From Paenibacillus sp. FSL R7-0337 (lineage in GTDB: Bacteria > Bacillota > Bacilli > Paenibacillales > Paenibacillaceae), in assembly GCF_037969875.1 (NCBI RefSeq), contig NZ_CP150218.1, positions 6,448,001-6,512,000 of the forward strand: a stretch of DNA of 64,000 nucleotides. Direction: 5' to 3'. This document shows positions 1-9,260 of this stretch, one piece after another. Positions within the stretch are counted from its first letter, which is position 1, and each line of letters opens with the position of its first letter. The notes beneath the pieces are model-generated. The model made no database searches and was not told the DNA's origin. It saw nothing but the letters and a program-made list of their open reading frames with translations. A program made the position numbers and the translations under genes.

Positions 1-2
1 AG

Positions 3-914
3 ATGCTGTACGGGATCGGCTGGACCTTCCTGAGCGGAGCGGATACCGCATGGATTGTGGACGAGCTTGGAGAAGAGCAGACGGGAAGACTCTTCATGCG
101 CTCCAAAATATTCGGCTTAAGCGCTTCCCTGCTGGGCATCGCGGTCAGCGTAGGATTATCCCATGTTGCGTCTAATCTCCCTTTTCTGGCGGGTGGAGTC
201 ATCTATTTCGTCCTGGGGTTCCTATTGATCCGGTACATGAAGGAGACGGGGTTCATACGCCGGAAGCGTGAGCCGCAATCCTCTGCTATCCGTGAGCTGG
301 GCAAGACCTGGGTCAGCGGCGCCTCTATCCTGAGGCATCATCCGCTGCTCCTGCTGCTGACAGTTGTAACTTTATTTAGCGGTGCTGCGTCTGAAGGATA
401 TGACCGTCTGTGGCAAGTCTTTCTTATGAATGAAGTCGGGTTTCCAGAGATAGGAGTCTCGATGGCGGCTGGCTTCGGGCTGATCAGTGCGGCGACGACT
501 CTGCTGGGTGTGCTGGCTGTCTATATAGCCGGGAGAATCATTGATTTGCAAAAGGAACGTCAAGTAGCGGCCGCTTTGTTCCTTCTGACATCCGTACGTG
601 CCGGCTGCATTATCATGGTGGCACTTGCGCCTAATTTCTACTGGGCGATCGGGGCGGTACTGCTCCTGGGGGTGGTCGCTTCGGTCAGTGATCCGATCTA
701 TACCACCTGGCTGAACACGAAGCTGCCATCCCGGAACCGGGCTACACTCTTGTCGATGATCAGCCAGTCCGATGCTCTGGGCCAGAGCGCAGGCGGTCCG
801 GTTGTGGGTTATATCGGCAGCCGGATCTCTATCAGAGCTTCGCTGCTGTCGGCGGGCTTCCTGCTGGTACCTGTAATCGCGTTATACGGCAGGGTGCTGC
901 GGAAGCGGCCCTGA
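3..914 (+). CDS. MFS transporter, 5'-truncated by the window edge
   Basis: This is the C-terminal part of a major facilitator superfamily transporter. The reading frame is open at the first base, and the ATG at position 3 lies inside the fold (it begins in what looks like a mid-domain helix), so the true start lies upstream of the window. Several hydrophobic helices separated by short Arg/Lys loops are visible, including a basic loop around residues 78-90. A full MFS protein is about 400 residues; about 300 are here. The substrate cannot be told. A promoter lies immediately downstream, so the gene probably ends its own transcription unit. Confidence 0.8.
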   Translation: MLYGIGWTFLSGADTAWIVDELGEEQTGRLFMRSKIFGLSASLLGIAVSVGLSHVASNLPFLAGGVIYFVLGFLLIRYMKETGFIRRKREPQSSAIRELGKTWVSGASILRHHPLLLLLTVVTLFSGAASEGYDRLWQVFLMNEVGFPEIGVSMAAGFGLISAATTLLGVLAVYIAGRIIDLQKERQVAAALFLLTSVRAGCIIMVALAPNFYWAIGAVLLLGVVASVSDPIYTTWLNTKLPSRNRATLLSMISQSDALGQSAGGPVVGYIGSRISIRASLLSAGFLLVPVIALYGRVLRKRP

Positions 915-934
915 TGTTTTGGATTATTTTACAA

Positions 935-963
935 TTGTCATGGAACCGCTGGACAAGTATACT
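935..963 (+). promoter_or_regulatory. Putative SigA promoter upstream of the pullulanase gene
   Basis: TTGTCA at 935-940 and TATACT at 958-963 are separated by 17 bp, a good SigA spacing. It lies about 280 bp upstream of the pullulanase start, giving a long untranslated leader; a closer promoter is also possible around the AT-rich stretch near 1080-1092. Confidence 0.4.
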
Positions 964-1242
964 TTCGATTAACTAGCACCTATAACTTCATTAGCTTAAA
1001 TCCCCGGCGATCCATGCCGATATAGGATATATCCGGTGACACAATTCAACCCTTAACCCAGACCTGTGAACATAGTGTTACATATTATATAAAGAACCCT
1101 ATGTAGCAATTCCGGCGTCATCCGCTTGCAGAGCTGTGCAAGTACAAAGTATTAGTTCAAGAGAATATGGACATAGCTTGATAGTAATAGAATGATAGTT
1201 CTCCGGGAGTATTACGGATGAGCGTAGGGATGGTGAATAGCA

Positions 1243-3642
1243 ATGAGCAGCAATTATATACAAGCAGAACAAGAAATCGATACCTATCAAGGCAATGACC
1301 TCGGGTTAATCTACACAGCGGAATGTTGTGTATTCAAAGTCTGGGCGCCAACAGCCTTCACAGTGTCGCTCGTATTATATGCAACAGGCGGAAACGGGCT
1401 GACCCCGCAGACCACAGATTACAAGGACAGCGGCAAAATTCTTAGTATGGAGCGCACTGAGGGCGGGGTATGGACGATCCAGGTTCCCGGTAATCTCAAG
1501 GGGAAATATTATATGTACCGCGCCGTATTTGCGGACGGGTCGATTAATGAAGCGGCCGATCCTTACGCTACGGCTGTGTCGGCCAATGGAACTCGGACGG
1601 CCATCGTGGATTTGTCCGAGACACACCCGGATGGCTGGGAGAACGATGCTTCTCCGGTGCTGCCGCATCCGGCAGATGCTGTAATCTATGAGCTGCATGT
1701 GCGCGATTTCTCGTCAGACCCTAGCTCTGGTCTGACGTATAAGGGGAAGTTCAAGGCCTTCACCGAGACTGGCCTGCGTGATGAGGCAGGTCATCTGCTG
1801 GGCATTGATCATCTGGCTGAGCTGGGCATCACGCATGTTCATCTGCTGCCGGTGTTCGATTACCAGACGGTGGATGAGCTGGGCAAGGCAGGGGAAGAAC
1901 CGGCATCCTCCATCTTCACAGACTACAACTGGGGCTATGATCCCCAGCACTATAATGTGCCGGAAGGCTCTTACAGCACAGACCCGGCTAACCCGCTAAC
2001 CCGTATCCGGGAATTCAAGGAGATGGTCCAGGCGCTGCACAGCCGCGGCATCTCGGTGATTATGGATGTGGTCTACAATCATACCTATGGCTTCCAGAAG
2101 GGTCCCTTCCAGCCGCTGGTGCCGGACTATTACTACCGTCATGATCAGAGCGGCCGGCTCTCTAACGGCTCGGGCGTCGGCAATGAGCTGGCTACAGAGC
2201 GGCCGATGGTCCGCAAGTATATCAAGGATTCCCTGTCCTACTGGGCTAAGGAGTACCATATTGACGGGTTCCGCTTCGATCTGATGGGGCTGATGGACAG
2301 CGTGACCATGCGCGAGATTACCGAGGAGCTGCGGCTGGAGATTAATCCGGGGCTGCTGCTCTACGGTGAGCCGTGGACAGGCGGCGACTCGCCGCTTGCT
2401 GCCAAGACGCTGAAGGGCGTGCAGCGCGGCAAAGGCTACGCCGTCTTCAACGACAACTTTCGCGCAGCCATCAAGGGAGACAGCGACGGCTGGGGCAAAG
2501 GCTTCGTGACCGGGGAATACGGCAAAGAAGGCGCGATCGCGTCCGGGGTGAGCGGGGCGATTCATGAATTCACCGATGCGCCTACAGAGACTGTGAACTA
2601 TGTAACCGCACATGATAATCTCAACCTGTGGGACAAAATTCTGGCTACCCGGGGACTTCGCGGGGAAGCCGGACTGCCGGAGCTTGAGGGCGGCAAGTTG
2701 CGGGGCGGCGGGGATCTGAAGGCCGCATTAGAGCAGGCGAATCCGTATGTGGGAGTAGATCCCGAGAATGTGCTGGACCATGAGACGGTACGCCGTTCAT
2801 TGCTGGCTAACGGAATCATTCTGACCTCGCAGGGAATTCCGTTCCTCCATGCCGGGGATGAGCTGCTGCGCAGCAAATACGGAGATCATAACAGCTATCG
2901 CAGCCCGGACTGTATCAATGCGATCCGCTGGGAGAACAAAAGCAAATTCATTGCAGTATTTCAATATTACAAAGGTCTGATTGAACTGCGCCGGACACAT
3001 CCGGCCTTCCGCCTGCACGGGCGCCAGGAGATTGAGCGCAGTCTGGAGTTCCTGCGCTGTGACGGCGGAGTCGTTGCCTATAGACTGAAGGATCACGCCG
3101 GCGGAGATACATGGAATAATATCGTGGTGATCTATAATGCCAATATGGAGCCGGTCACCCAGTGCCTCCCGGAGACCTCCGGCTGCTGGAACATCATAGT
3201 CGATCATACCCATGCCGGACTGGAAGCCTTCCGGCAGACGGAGAACGGCAGTGTAGAGGTCGCCGGACTGTCGATGATGGTACTCTATGATAAATACGGG
3301 GAGCCTGAGCCGAGATCGAAGATTGTAGAAGTTCATTATGACCGCCCGGACGGCGATTACCGGGGCTGGAATCTTTGGGTGTGGGGTACAGGCATTCAGG
3401 ATGGACAACAGGACTTCCAGCACATGGAGGAAGGTCACGCCGTAGCACGGATTGAAGTGCTGCCGGGGACATCCACAATAGGCTACATCCTCCGGCTGAA
3501 CGATTGGGAGGAGAAGGACGGCACCGCTGACCGCTTCATCGACTGCTCAGGCAGCGGGGAGCAGGTTATCAAAGTGACCGTTCGGGAGCGTAGTCCAGAA
3601 CATAGGACAGGGCTGGCTGATCCGTTGCACCAGACCAGCTAG
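1243..3642 (+). CDS. pulA: Type I pullulanase (alpha-1,6 debranching enzyme, GH13)
   Basis: This enzyme hydrolyses alpha-1,6 branch points in pullulan, glycogen and limit dextrins. The N-terminal ~110 residues resemble a CBM48 module. The type I pullulanase signature YNWGYDP is at about residue 228. The GH13 regions follow: DVVYNHT near 275, GFRFDLMG with the nucleophile Asp at about 346, GEPW with the acid/base Glu at about 376, and VTAHDN with the third acidic residue near 458. At 799 residues it is longer than the B. subtilis-type enzyme (~718) and ends in an extra beta-rich region (about 690-790) that resembles a starch-binding pullulanase domain (PUD-like; inferred). No signal peptide is visible, so it is probably cytoplasmic. 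A terminator follows directly, so it is monocistronic. Confidence 0.93.
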   Translation: MSSNYIQAEQEIDTYQGNDLGLIYTAECCVFKVWAPTAFTVSLVLYATGGNGLTPQTTDYKDSGKILSMERTEGGVWTIQVPGNLKGKYYMYRAVFADGSINEAADPYATAVSANGTRTAIVDLSETHPDGWENDASPVLPHPADAVIYELHVRDFSSDPSSGLTYKGKFKAFTETGLRDEAGHLLGIDHLAELGITHVHLLPVFDYQTVDELGKAGEEPASSIFTDYNWGYDPQHYNVPEGSYSTDPANPLTRIREFKEMVQALHSRGISVIMDVVYNHTYGFQKGPFQPLVPDYYYRHDQSGRLSNGSGVGNELATERPMVRKYIKDSLSYWAKEYHIDGFRFDLMGLMDSVTMREITEELRLEINPGLLLYGEPWTGGDSPLAAKTLKGVQRGKGYAVFNDNFRAAIKGDSDGWGKGFVTGEYGKEGAIASGVSGAIHEFTDAPTETVNYVTAHDNLNLWDKILATRGLRGEAGLPELEGGKLRGGGDLKAALEQANPYVGVDPENVLDHETVRRSLLANGIILTSQGIPFLHAGDELLRSKYGDHNSYRSPDCINAIRWENKSKFIAVFQYYKGLIELRRTHPAFRLHGRQEIERSLEFLRCDGGVVAYRLKDHAGGDTWNNIVVIYNANMEPVTQCLPETSGCWNIIVDHTHAGLEAFRQTENGSVEVAGLSMMVLYDKYGEPEPRSKIVEVHYDRPDGDYRGWNLWVWGTGIQDGQQDFQHMEEGHAVARIEVLPGTSTIGYILRLNDWEEKDGTADRFIDCSGSGEQVIKVTVRERSPEHRTGLADPLHQTS

Positions 3643-3650
3643 AACATTAG

Positions 3651-3701
3651 AAGAGCTGATTCGTTCCATCCCCTGGGGGAAGGAGCCGATCAGCTCTTTT
3701 T
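3651..3701 (+). terminator. Rho-independent terminator after pulA
   Basis: The arm AAGAGCTGAT pairs with ATCAGCTCTT, and the stem is extended by an imperfect inner helix; it is followed by a T run. It starts nine bases after the pulA stop. Confidence 0.85.
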
Positions 3702-3752
3702 GGCTAAGAATTATTAAAGTAGCCTTAGTATAGGAGTCAGCATCTGCTGGCG

Positions 3753-5363
3753 CTAGTTCCGCTGATCACTGTACTTCTTATCCACATGCTCGCTGTACAG
3801 GTTAGCCTCATTGCCGCCATGGTTCTTGGAGCGGTACATCGCAAGATCGGCGGCACGGAGCAACTCGTTGATGCTGCTGCCGTGCTGCGGGTACAGAGCC
3901 ACGCCAATGCTGGCAGAGGTGTGGAAGCTGGAGCCCTGGTTGATGGACCAGGATTTGTTGAATAGCTGGAGCAGACGGTTCAGCAGCTCGTCCAGCATTT
4001 GCGGGCTGGTGAACCGGTGCAGCACCACGGCGAATTCGTCCCCGCCGATCCGGAAGGCCTGGCCGGAGCCCTTCACGGTCTGCTGCAGCTCCCGGGAGAG
4101 GAGCTGCAGGAATTCATCTCCGGCCAGATGGCCGAGTGTATCATTCAGCTGCTTGAACCGGTCGCAGTCCAGCAGCGCCACGGCGATCTCCTGCCGGCGC
4201 TCCTCGGGCTGGTTGATCAGGTTCTCCATGTACATTTTGAAATGGGCACGGTTGGGAATGGCAGTCAGATGATCATAGAAGGCCAGCTTGTGCAGCCGCT
4301 CCTCATATTGCTTGCGCTGGGTAATCTCACGCGAGACCAGCATGAACTGCGCCGGGAAATTGCGGCTGCCCGCAATCGGGGTAACCTTGGTCTCCAGCCA
4401 CACCCAATGCCCTTCGGCCGAACGCATGCGCAGCTCGGATATTCTCGGTGAAGACTGCACCACGCTCTTGAGCTTGGCCCAGGAGATTTCGGCTTCACGG
4501 ATATAGTTGGAGAGCGGTGCTCCTTTGCTTGGCACATAGCCAAGTGCAGTTGCATGGGAAGGCGAGGCATACAAGATCAGACCGTTCGGATCTGTCAGCA
4601 CAATGAAGTCAGACATCGTCTCACCGATCAGCTGGTAGAGTGATTTCTCATCCTGCATTTCGTTCTGCAGGGAGATGAGTCTGCGGCTGAGATAGAAGAT
4701 GACCAGAACAAGCAGGAACAGAAATACGGAATAGACGGCGAACAGAGAGCTTTTGAGATTATTGAACTCCGTCATCACCTGGCTGGCATAGCTATCAATC
4801 TTATCCTCGGCCAGATTCAGGCTTTCCCGTACTTCATTCAGCTCCGTATGTATGGTGAGGGCAGAATAAGAGGCAGGGTTCCAGCCGCTCTGGACCCGCT
4901 GCGAGATCAGCTCCCGGCCGTTATCCCTCCACGCGGTGAGCGTGGTTCCGAAGTGATCCAGCTCATTCCTCAGCTCGTCCAGCAGCAGCTCGCTCTGCTT
5001 CATTCCATTGAACGGGCTCTTCACGGCATCCAGATTGTAGCGGGCGGTATTGACCCGCTGCAGCGCCTGGGCATTATTGTCCTCGAATTCCTGCGACAGC
5101 GTACTGCGCTGCGCGCTGGTCAGCGCCCCGCCGACTGTGGTCTGAAGCGCAAGGGCTGCCTGATACAGATCGCGGTCGGCATTCAGAATGAGCTCGGAAT
5201 TCTGGTAGACGTCACTGTATAAGGAATCGGATAATTTGTTCATCGTATGATTCAGAATCAGCAGGGAGGCCACACTGATCCCAACCAGAAGAACGGTGAT
5301 GGACGTGAATAATAGAATCAGTCTGCGTGTACTTGTGTTTTCCGAAAAAACTGCCACTGTCAT
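3753..5363 (-). CDS. Membrane sensor with PAS and GGDEF domains (diguanylate cyclase)
   Basis: The protein is predicted to make cyclic di-GMP. From the N-terminus it has a TM helix (about 15-40), an extracytoplasmic helical sensor region of ~150 residues, a second TM helix (about 205-225), a PAS domain (about 245-360) and a C-terminal GGDEF domain with an intact RIGGDEF motif. No RxxD inhibitory site is visible at the expected place before GGDEF. The start at 5363 (MTVAVF...) is preferred over the ATG 33 bases upstream, because a GGGGAG sequence precedes it and the upstream ATG lacks a ribosome site. It is transcribed away from the ABC operon and converges with pulA. The ligand is unknown. 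Confidence 0.88.
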   Translation of the reverse strand: MTVAVFSENTSTRRLILLFTSITVLLVGISVASLLILNHTMNKLSDSLYSDVYQNSELILNADRDLYQAALALQTTVGGALTSAQRSTLSQEFEDNNAQALQRVNTARYNLDAVKSPFNGMKQSELLLDELRNELDHFGTTLTAWRDNGRELISQRVQSGWNPASYSALTIHTELNEVRESLNLAEDKIDSYASQVMTEFNNLKSSLFAVYSVFLFLLVLVIFYLSRRLISLQNEMQDEKSLYQLIGETMSDFIVLTDPNGLILYASPSHATALGYVPSKGAPLSNYIREAEISWAKLKSVVQSSPRISELRMRSAEGHWVWLETKVTPIAGSRNFPAQFMLVSREITQRKQYEERLHKLAFYDHLTAIPNRAHFKMYMENLINQPEERRQEIAVALLDCDRFKQLNDTLGHLAGDEFLQLLSRELQQTVKGSGQAFRIGGDEFAVVLHRFTSPQMLDELLNRLLQLFNKSWSINQGSSFHTSASIGVALYPQHGSSINELLRAADLAMYRSKNHGGNEANLYSEHVDKKYSDQRN

Positions 5364-5820
5364 CCTCTCCCCGCACAGAACTTTTGCAAATCTCATGGGT
5401 GTAGCTTTGGTGCATGCGAAACTTATCCTTATGCGGAATATGGCTTCATGCAGGCATTTAAGAGAGTATACGTTAGCGAGTCCTAGAGAGCAGGGGAAGA
5501 AAGAGGCAACAGAAAGAATAACTTCCGATTAGATCGCGGTTTCTTTTCACCAGTATATAGGACATCCCTTAAGCAGAGCAATTGCTGAAAAAATAATAAG
5601 CCCCGTCAGCTTCCGCTGCGGATGTACAGGCCGTGAAGCAGACCGTGAAGCAGACCGTGGAGCCGGAGTGGAAACAGTGGAGACATATCCGTTACAGCCG
5701 ATACAAAGAACTATTATGTATTCTTAACTACTATGTAAAGATATTCTCACCTTTGAGTCCTATTACCCACTTTTACTGCAAACGATACCCCTATGGTATC
5801 AATTGTGCATTAAAAATATA
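5364..5820. other. Gene-free stretch between the GGDEF gene and the ABC operon
   Basis: No convincing gene is seen. It holds a short tandem repeat (unit CGTGAAGCAGAC, about 2.5 copies near 5632-5660) and AT-rich sequence. A 62-codon frame starting in the repeat has no ribosome site and no recognisable features. Confidence 0.5.
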
Positions 5821-5861
5821 ATAGAAAAATCCGCCAGCCCAGGGATCTGAGACTAGCGGAT
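5821..5861 (-). terminator. Terminator of the MacAB-like operon
   Basis: Read on the minus strand, the arms ATCCGCTAG and CTGGCGGAT (one G-U pair) are followed by a TTTTTCTATTAT tract. It lies about 40 bases after the permease stop codon. Confidence 0.75.
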
Positions 5862-5899
5862 GGAACAGCAGATTACAAACTGCAGCGTCTAGGAGGATG

Positions 5900-7072
5900 C
5901 TACTCGTTGCGCAGCGCATAGATAGGGCGCATTCTTGCAGCCTTGCTTGCAGGAATCATTCCGAAGAGGACGCCGATGATCAAGGAGAATGAAAAGGAGA
6001 TCAGCACCATATTCCAGGAGGGCGCCACATTCAAGGAGGTATAATTACCGACAGCCCAGCTGGCGCCAAGTCCCAGTGCGACTCCGATCAGGCCCCCGGT
6101 TCCGCTTAAGACTATGGACTCGATCATGAACTGCATCATAATGTTCTTTTTTTTGGCTCCAATGGCCTTGCGGATGCCTATCTCTCTGGTTCGCTCATTG
6201 ACCGAGACAATCATAATGTTCATAATCCCTATTCCGCCTACAAATAACGAAATACCGGCGATACCGCCAAGGGCCATGGACAGAGTGGCGCTGGTTTCAT
6301 TCACCGTTTCCAGCATCTCACGGGAATCAAAGACAGAGTAGGCATTCTCGGCTGCACTGAATTTGGCTGTAAGGCTGGCCTCCAGCTTGGTTTTGACCTT
6401 ATCCACATTGTCATTGGAAGTGGTTGTGAGCGTAATGGAGCGGACTCCCTTGCTCTGCAGGAACCGTTCGGCTGTAGAGATGGGGATCAGCAGCTTCTCG
6501 TCGCTCGAACCGACGCTGGTGGAGCCTTTACTCTCCAGCAGCCCGACGATCTTGAAGCTGCTTCCGTTGATCTGTACCTTTTGGCCTACAGGATTTTCTG
6601 TACCGAATAGATCCTCCGCTGTATCTGATCCGATTAACGCTACCTTCTGCCGGTATTCTGTATCCATCTCAAGCAGGAATCTTCCGGATTGCACATGGAA
6701 ATCCTGGACCTCTTCGTAGGCAGGTGTAATGCCTTCAACGGATACGGAAACGTTCTCTGTACCGTGCTTGGCGGTAACGTTCCCGGAGATTATTGGGGAT
6801 ACATTATCCACCCCTTCAATCTCACCCAAGGCCAGGGCCTCCTCGTAGGTTAGCGAAGTGGTGGCTCCGCGGCCCGTAATGTTGACGGTCAGCTGGTTGG
6901 TTCCCAGGGAGCTTAGGGACTCTGTAATCTGTGAGGTGGTGCCCTGACCCACAGCGACAAGTGCAATGACGGAGGAGACCCCGATAATGATGCCCAGCAT
7001 GGTAAGAAAGGCTCTTATTTTGCTGCTCAGGATACTTTTGAAGGCCATTTTCATACTCTGGTACAACATCAT
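5900..7072 (-). CDS. MacB-type ABC transporter permease
   Basis: This is a 390-residue permease with the MacB/FtsX fold: one N-terminal TM helix (about 20-45), a large extracytoplasmic domain of the MacB_PCD type (about 50-260), then three C-terminal TM helices with the loop NERTREIGIRKAIGAKK typical of the family. It would couple to the ATPase encoded just upstream, whose stop overlaps this start (ATGA). It is the last gene of a four-gene operon and is followed by a terminator. In Gram-positives such systems move peptides, toxins or proteins at the membrane rather than spanning an outer membrane. Confidence 0.9.
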   Translation of the reverse strand: MMLYQSMKMAFKSILSSKIRAFLTMLGIIIGVSSVIALVAVGQGTTSQITESLSSLGTNQLTVNITGRGATTSLTYEEALALGEIEGVDNVSPIISGNVTAKHGTENVSVSVEGITPAYEEVQDFHVQSGRFLLEMDTEYRQKVALIGSDTAEDLFGTENPVGQKVQINGSSFKIVGLLESKGSTSVGSSDEKLLIPISTAERFLQSKGVRSITLTTTSNDNVDKVKTKLEASLTAKFSAAENAYSVFDSREMLETVNETSATLSMALGGIAGISLFVGGIGIMNIMIVSVNERTREIGIRKAIGAKKKNIMMQFMIESIVLSGTGGLIGVALGLGASWAVGNYTSLNVAPSWNMVLISFSFSLIIGVLFGMIPASKAARMRPIYALRNE

Positions 7073-7770
7073 GAGTGCACCACCTTCCTATCCTCTACAA
7101 GATCCCCGTCTTGAATCCGGATCACCCGTTTGGCCTGCTCGGCAATCTCCAGGTCATGCGTGATCAGAATAATGGTATGTCCCTGTTCGTTAAGCTCCTT
7201 AATCATCTGCAGAACCTCCTTGCCTGTCTTAGAGTCCAGGGCTCCGGTTGGCTCATCGGCAAGCAGAATAGGGGGGGTTCCGGCAAGTGCACGGGCAATA
7301 GCCACTCGCTGCTGCTGGCCTCCGGACAGCTCGGAGGGACGGTGATTCATTCTGTTCTCCAGGCCTACCCGGACCAGGGCATTGCGGGCAATTTCTCTTC
7401 GCTCCCTGTGGGACATTCCACGGTAGATCAAGGGCAGCTCCACATTCTCTACCGCTGATAATTTCGGCAGCAGATTGAAGTTCTGAAATATGAAGCCGAT
7501 CTTCTCGTTGCGGATCTGAGCCAGCTTATTGTCAGACAGCCTGCGGATCTCCTGGCCGTCCAGGAAATAATCGCCTTCATTCGCCACATCGAGGCAGCCC
7601 AGCATGTTCATCAGGGTGGACTTGCCTGACCCTGAGGGGCCAATGATCGCAACGAATTCACCGTGATCAATGGTGAAGCTCAGGCTCCTCAGAACCGTCA
7701 TCGATTCTCCGGCCATCGTGAAGCTGTGCTGCATATTCTCAACCCGGATCAGCGGTTCTGGTGAGATCAT
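7069..7770 (-). CDS. MacB/LolD-type ABC transporter ATP-binding protein
   Basis: This ATPase has 233 residues. Walker A GPSGSGKS, a Q-loop (IFQNFNLL), the signature LSGGQQQR, Walker B ILLADEPTGALD and the switch His in ITHDLE are all present, so it should hydrolyse ATP. It is the energy subunit for the permease downstream, and both its ends overlap neighbouring genes by four bases, which implies translational coupling. Confidence 0.93.
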   Translation of the reverse strand: MISPEPLIRVENMQHSFTMAGESMTVLRSLSFTIDHGEFVAIIGPSGSGKSTLMNMLGCLDVANEGDYFLDGQEIRRLSDNKLAQIRNEKIGFIFQNFNLLPKLSAVENVELPLIYRGMSHRERREIARNALVRVGLENRMNHRPSELSGGQQQRVAIARALAGTPPILLADEPTGALDSKTGKEVLQMIKELNEQGHTIILITHDLEIAEQAKRVIRIQDGDLVEDRKVVHS

Positions 7771-9260
7771 CGTCCGCCCCCGCCCCCGGAGAAACCGCCC
7801 CTGCTGCCTCCGCTGCCTCCGCCGGAGAAGCCGTCACCGCTCCCGCCGGGAAAGCCTCCGCTCCCTCCGGTCATTCCTCCGCCGCCCATACCGCCCATGC
7901 CGCCTTGCTGCGGAGAGGTGGTATTGCCTGAGGAAATCACGGTTGGGAGGATCACTTCATCCCCTTCACTTAAGCCGCTGACGATTTCGATGCTGCTCTC
8001 ATTGTGGATACCGGTCTCCACGGCCACCCGCTGCGTGCCGGCGGCATTGCCCGAGGCACTCCGGCTTCCGGCTGCCCTGCCGGAGAACCCGGCGCCGGCC
8101 GGGAATTCACCGCCGGGAAACGCTCCGCCCCGGGCTTCTCCGCCGCCTTGAGGGTATCCGCCGCCTTGACCGCTTCCGCGGGCAGCTCTGCCGCCGGTCT
8201 GGCCTTCTTCTCCTTCCGGCCTGATTTCGCCTTGGCCGCCGGGAGCCTGTCCGTCAGCCGCGACACTCTCAGCAGACTTGGAGCCAGCCGCTCCGTTACC
8301 AGAAGTTTTGGTGCCTGATTCATTTCCGCCGGTCACCGGCACATTGACGAAGGATTTCCCGTTTATCTTCGTGACAGCTTCGATGGGAACGGTCAGAATA
8401 TCTTTCTTCTCTTCGATCGTAACCGCCACCTCCGCAGACATGCCGATAAGCACGCCCTCCGAGTTATTTAATCCTACAGTGACGTTGAACAAGGAGACGC
8501 CATTAGAGGAGGTTCCTTCTTTGGCGATATCTATAACTTTACCAGTAAAAGACTTATCCTCAAGGGCATCCAGTGTAATGGTCGAGGCTTGATTCAGCTT
8601 GATTTTGGGGATATCCAGCTCGTCTACCTGAACGGTTACGCTTAGGTTCACGTAGTCGGTCATGGTGAACAGCTCCGTACCATTCTGGGCCTGTTCGCCG
8701 GCCGTAATATTCACGGCAGTGATCGTTCCATCGATCGGAGCGGTCAGCGGATCAGGCGGAGCCATATCTTCATGGATAGCAGTGATGGATTCCTGCTGGT
8801 CTACGATATCGCTATTGGCCTTATCAATGGCTTTTTTTGCCGACTCCAGCTCTTCCTCTGTCGCGTTATTCATAGCCAGCGTCTTGTAGCTCTCCTGTTT
8901 ATTCGCAAGCTCTGTCTTGAGATTCTCCAGTGACTTCGTGGCTTCCTTCAGCTTATCGTCCAGATCGCCCGCGACAAATGTGATCAGCACATCGCCTTTT
9001 TTAACGACATCGCCTTTCTTAACCATGACCGTATCGACCTTCCCGGCTTCTTTGGTGCGGATGCTCTCGCTGTTGATCGCCGATACGGCACCTGAACCCG
9101 AGACACCCACCAGGATATCTCCCTTACTGGCAACTGCCGTGTTCAGCGGAACGGCAGTGATCTGCCGGTTCTGATCCGGCCAGAACGTATAGCCCGCGAT
9201 CCCTGCAATAGCAACGAGGACTATGGCTGAAGCGATAATGATGATCTTCTTCTTGTTCAT
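7767..9260 (-). CDS. HlyD/MacA-type membrane-fusion adaptor with Gly-rich segments
   Basis: It has an N-terminal membrane anchor (about 5-27), a biotinyl/lipoyl-like beta domain, a helical hairpin (about 105-165) and beta-barrel regions of the RND/ABC adaptor family. Two low-complexity segments are unusual: about residues 310-400, rich in Gly/Ala/Ser/Glu, and a C-terminal tail (about 445-497) made almost only of Gly, Ser, Met and Phe. Both look disordered and are longer than in typical MacA-like proteins. It probably links the transporter to its extracellular substrate; the tail may contact the cell wall or the large secreted protein encoded upstream (inference). Confidence 0.87.
   Translation of the reverse strand: MNKKKIIIIASAIVLVAIAGIAGYTFWPDQNRQITAVPLNTAVASKGDILVGVSGSGAVSAINSESIRTKEAGKVDTVMVKKGDVVKKGDVLITFVAGDLDDKLKEATKSLENLKTELANKQESYKTLAMNNATEEELESAKKAIDKANSDIVDQQESITAIHEDMAPPDPLTAPIDGTITAVNITAGEQAQNGTELFTMTDYVNLSVTVQVDELDIPKIKLNQASTITLDALEDKSFTGKVIDIAKEGTSSNGVSLFNVTVGLNNSEGVLIGMSAEVAVTIEEKKDILTVPIEAVTKINGKSFVNVPVTGGNESGTKTSGNGAAGSKSAESVAADGQAPGGQGEIRPEGEEGQTGGRAARGSGQGGGYPQGGGEARGGAFPGGEFPAGAGFSGRAAGSRSASGNAAGTQRVAVETGIHNESSIEIVSGLSEGDEVILPTVISSGNTTSPQQGGMGGMGGGGMTGGSGGFPGGSGDGFSGGGSGGSRGGFSGGGGGR

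Noticed and set aside
1080..1242. cre site near pulA
   Set aside because: No match to the consensus was found within the upstream region, unlike the sugar operon.
5633..5821. 62-codon frame beginning in a short tandem repeat
   Set aside because: No ribosome site, no recognisable features and AT-rich sequence past the repeat.
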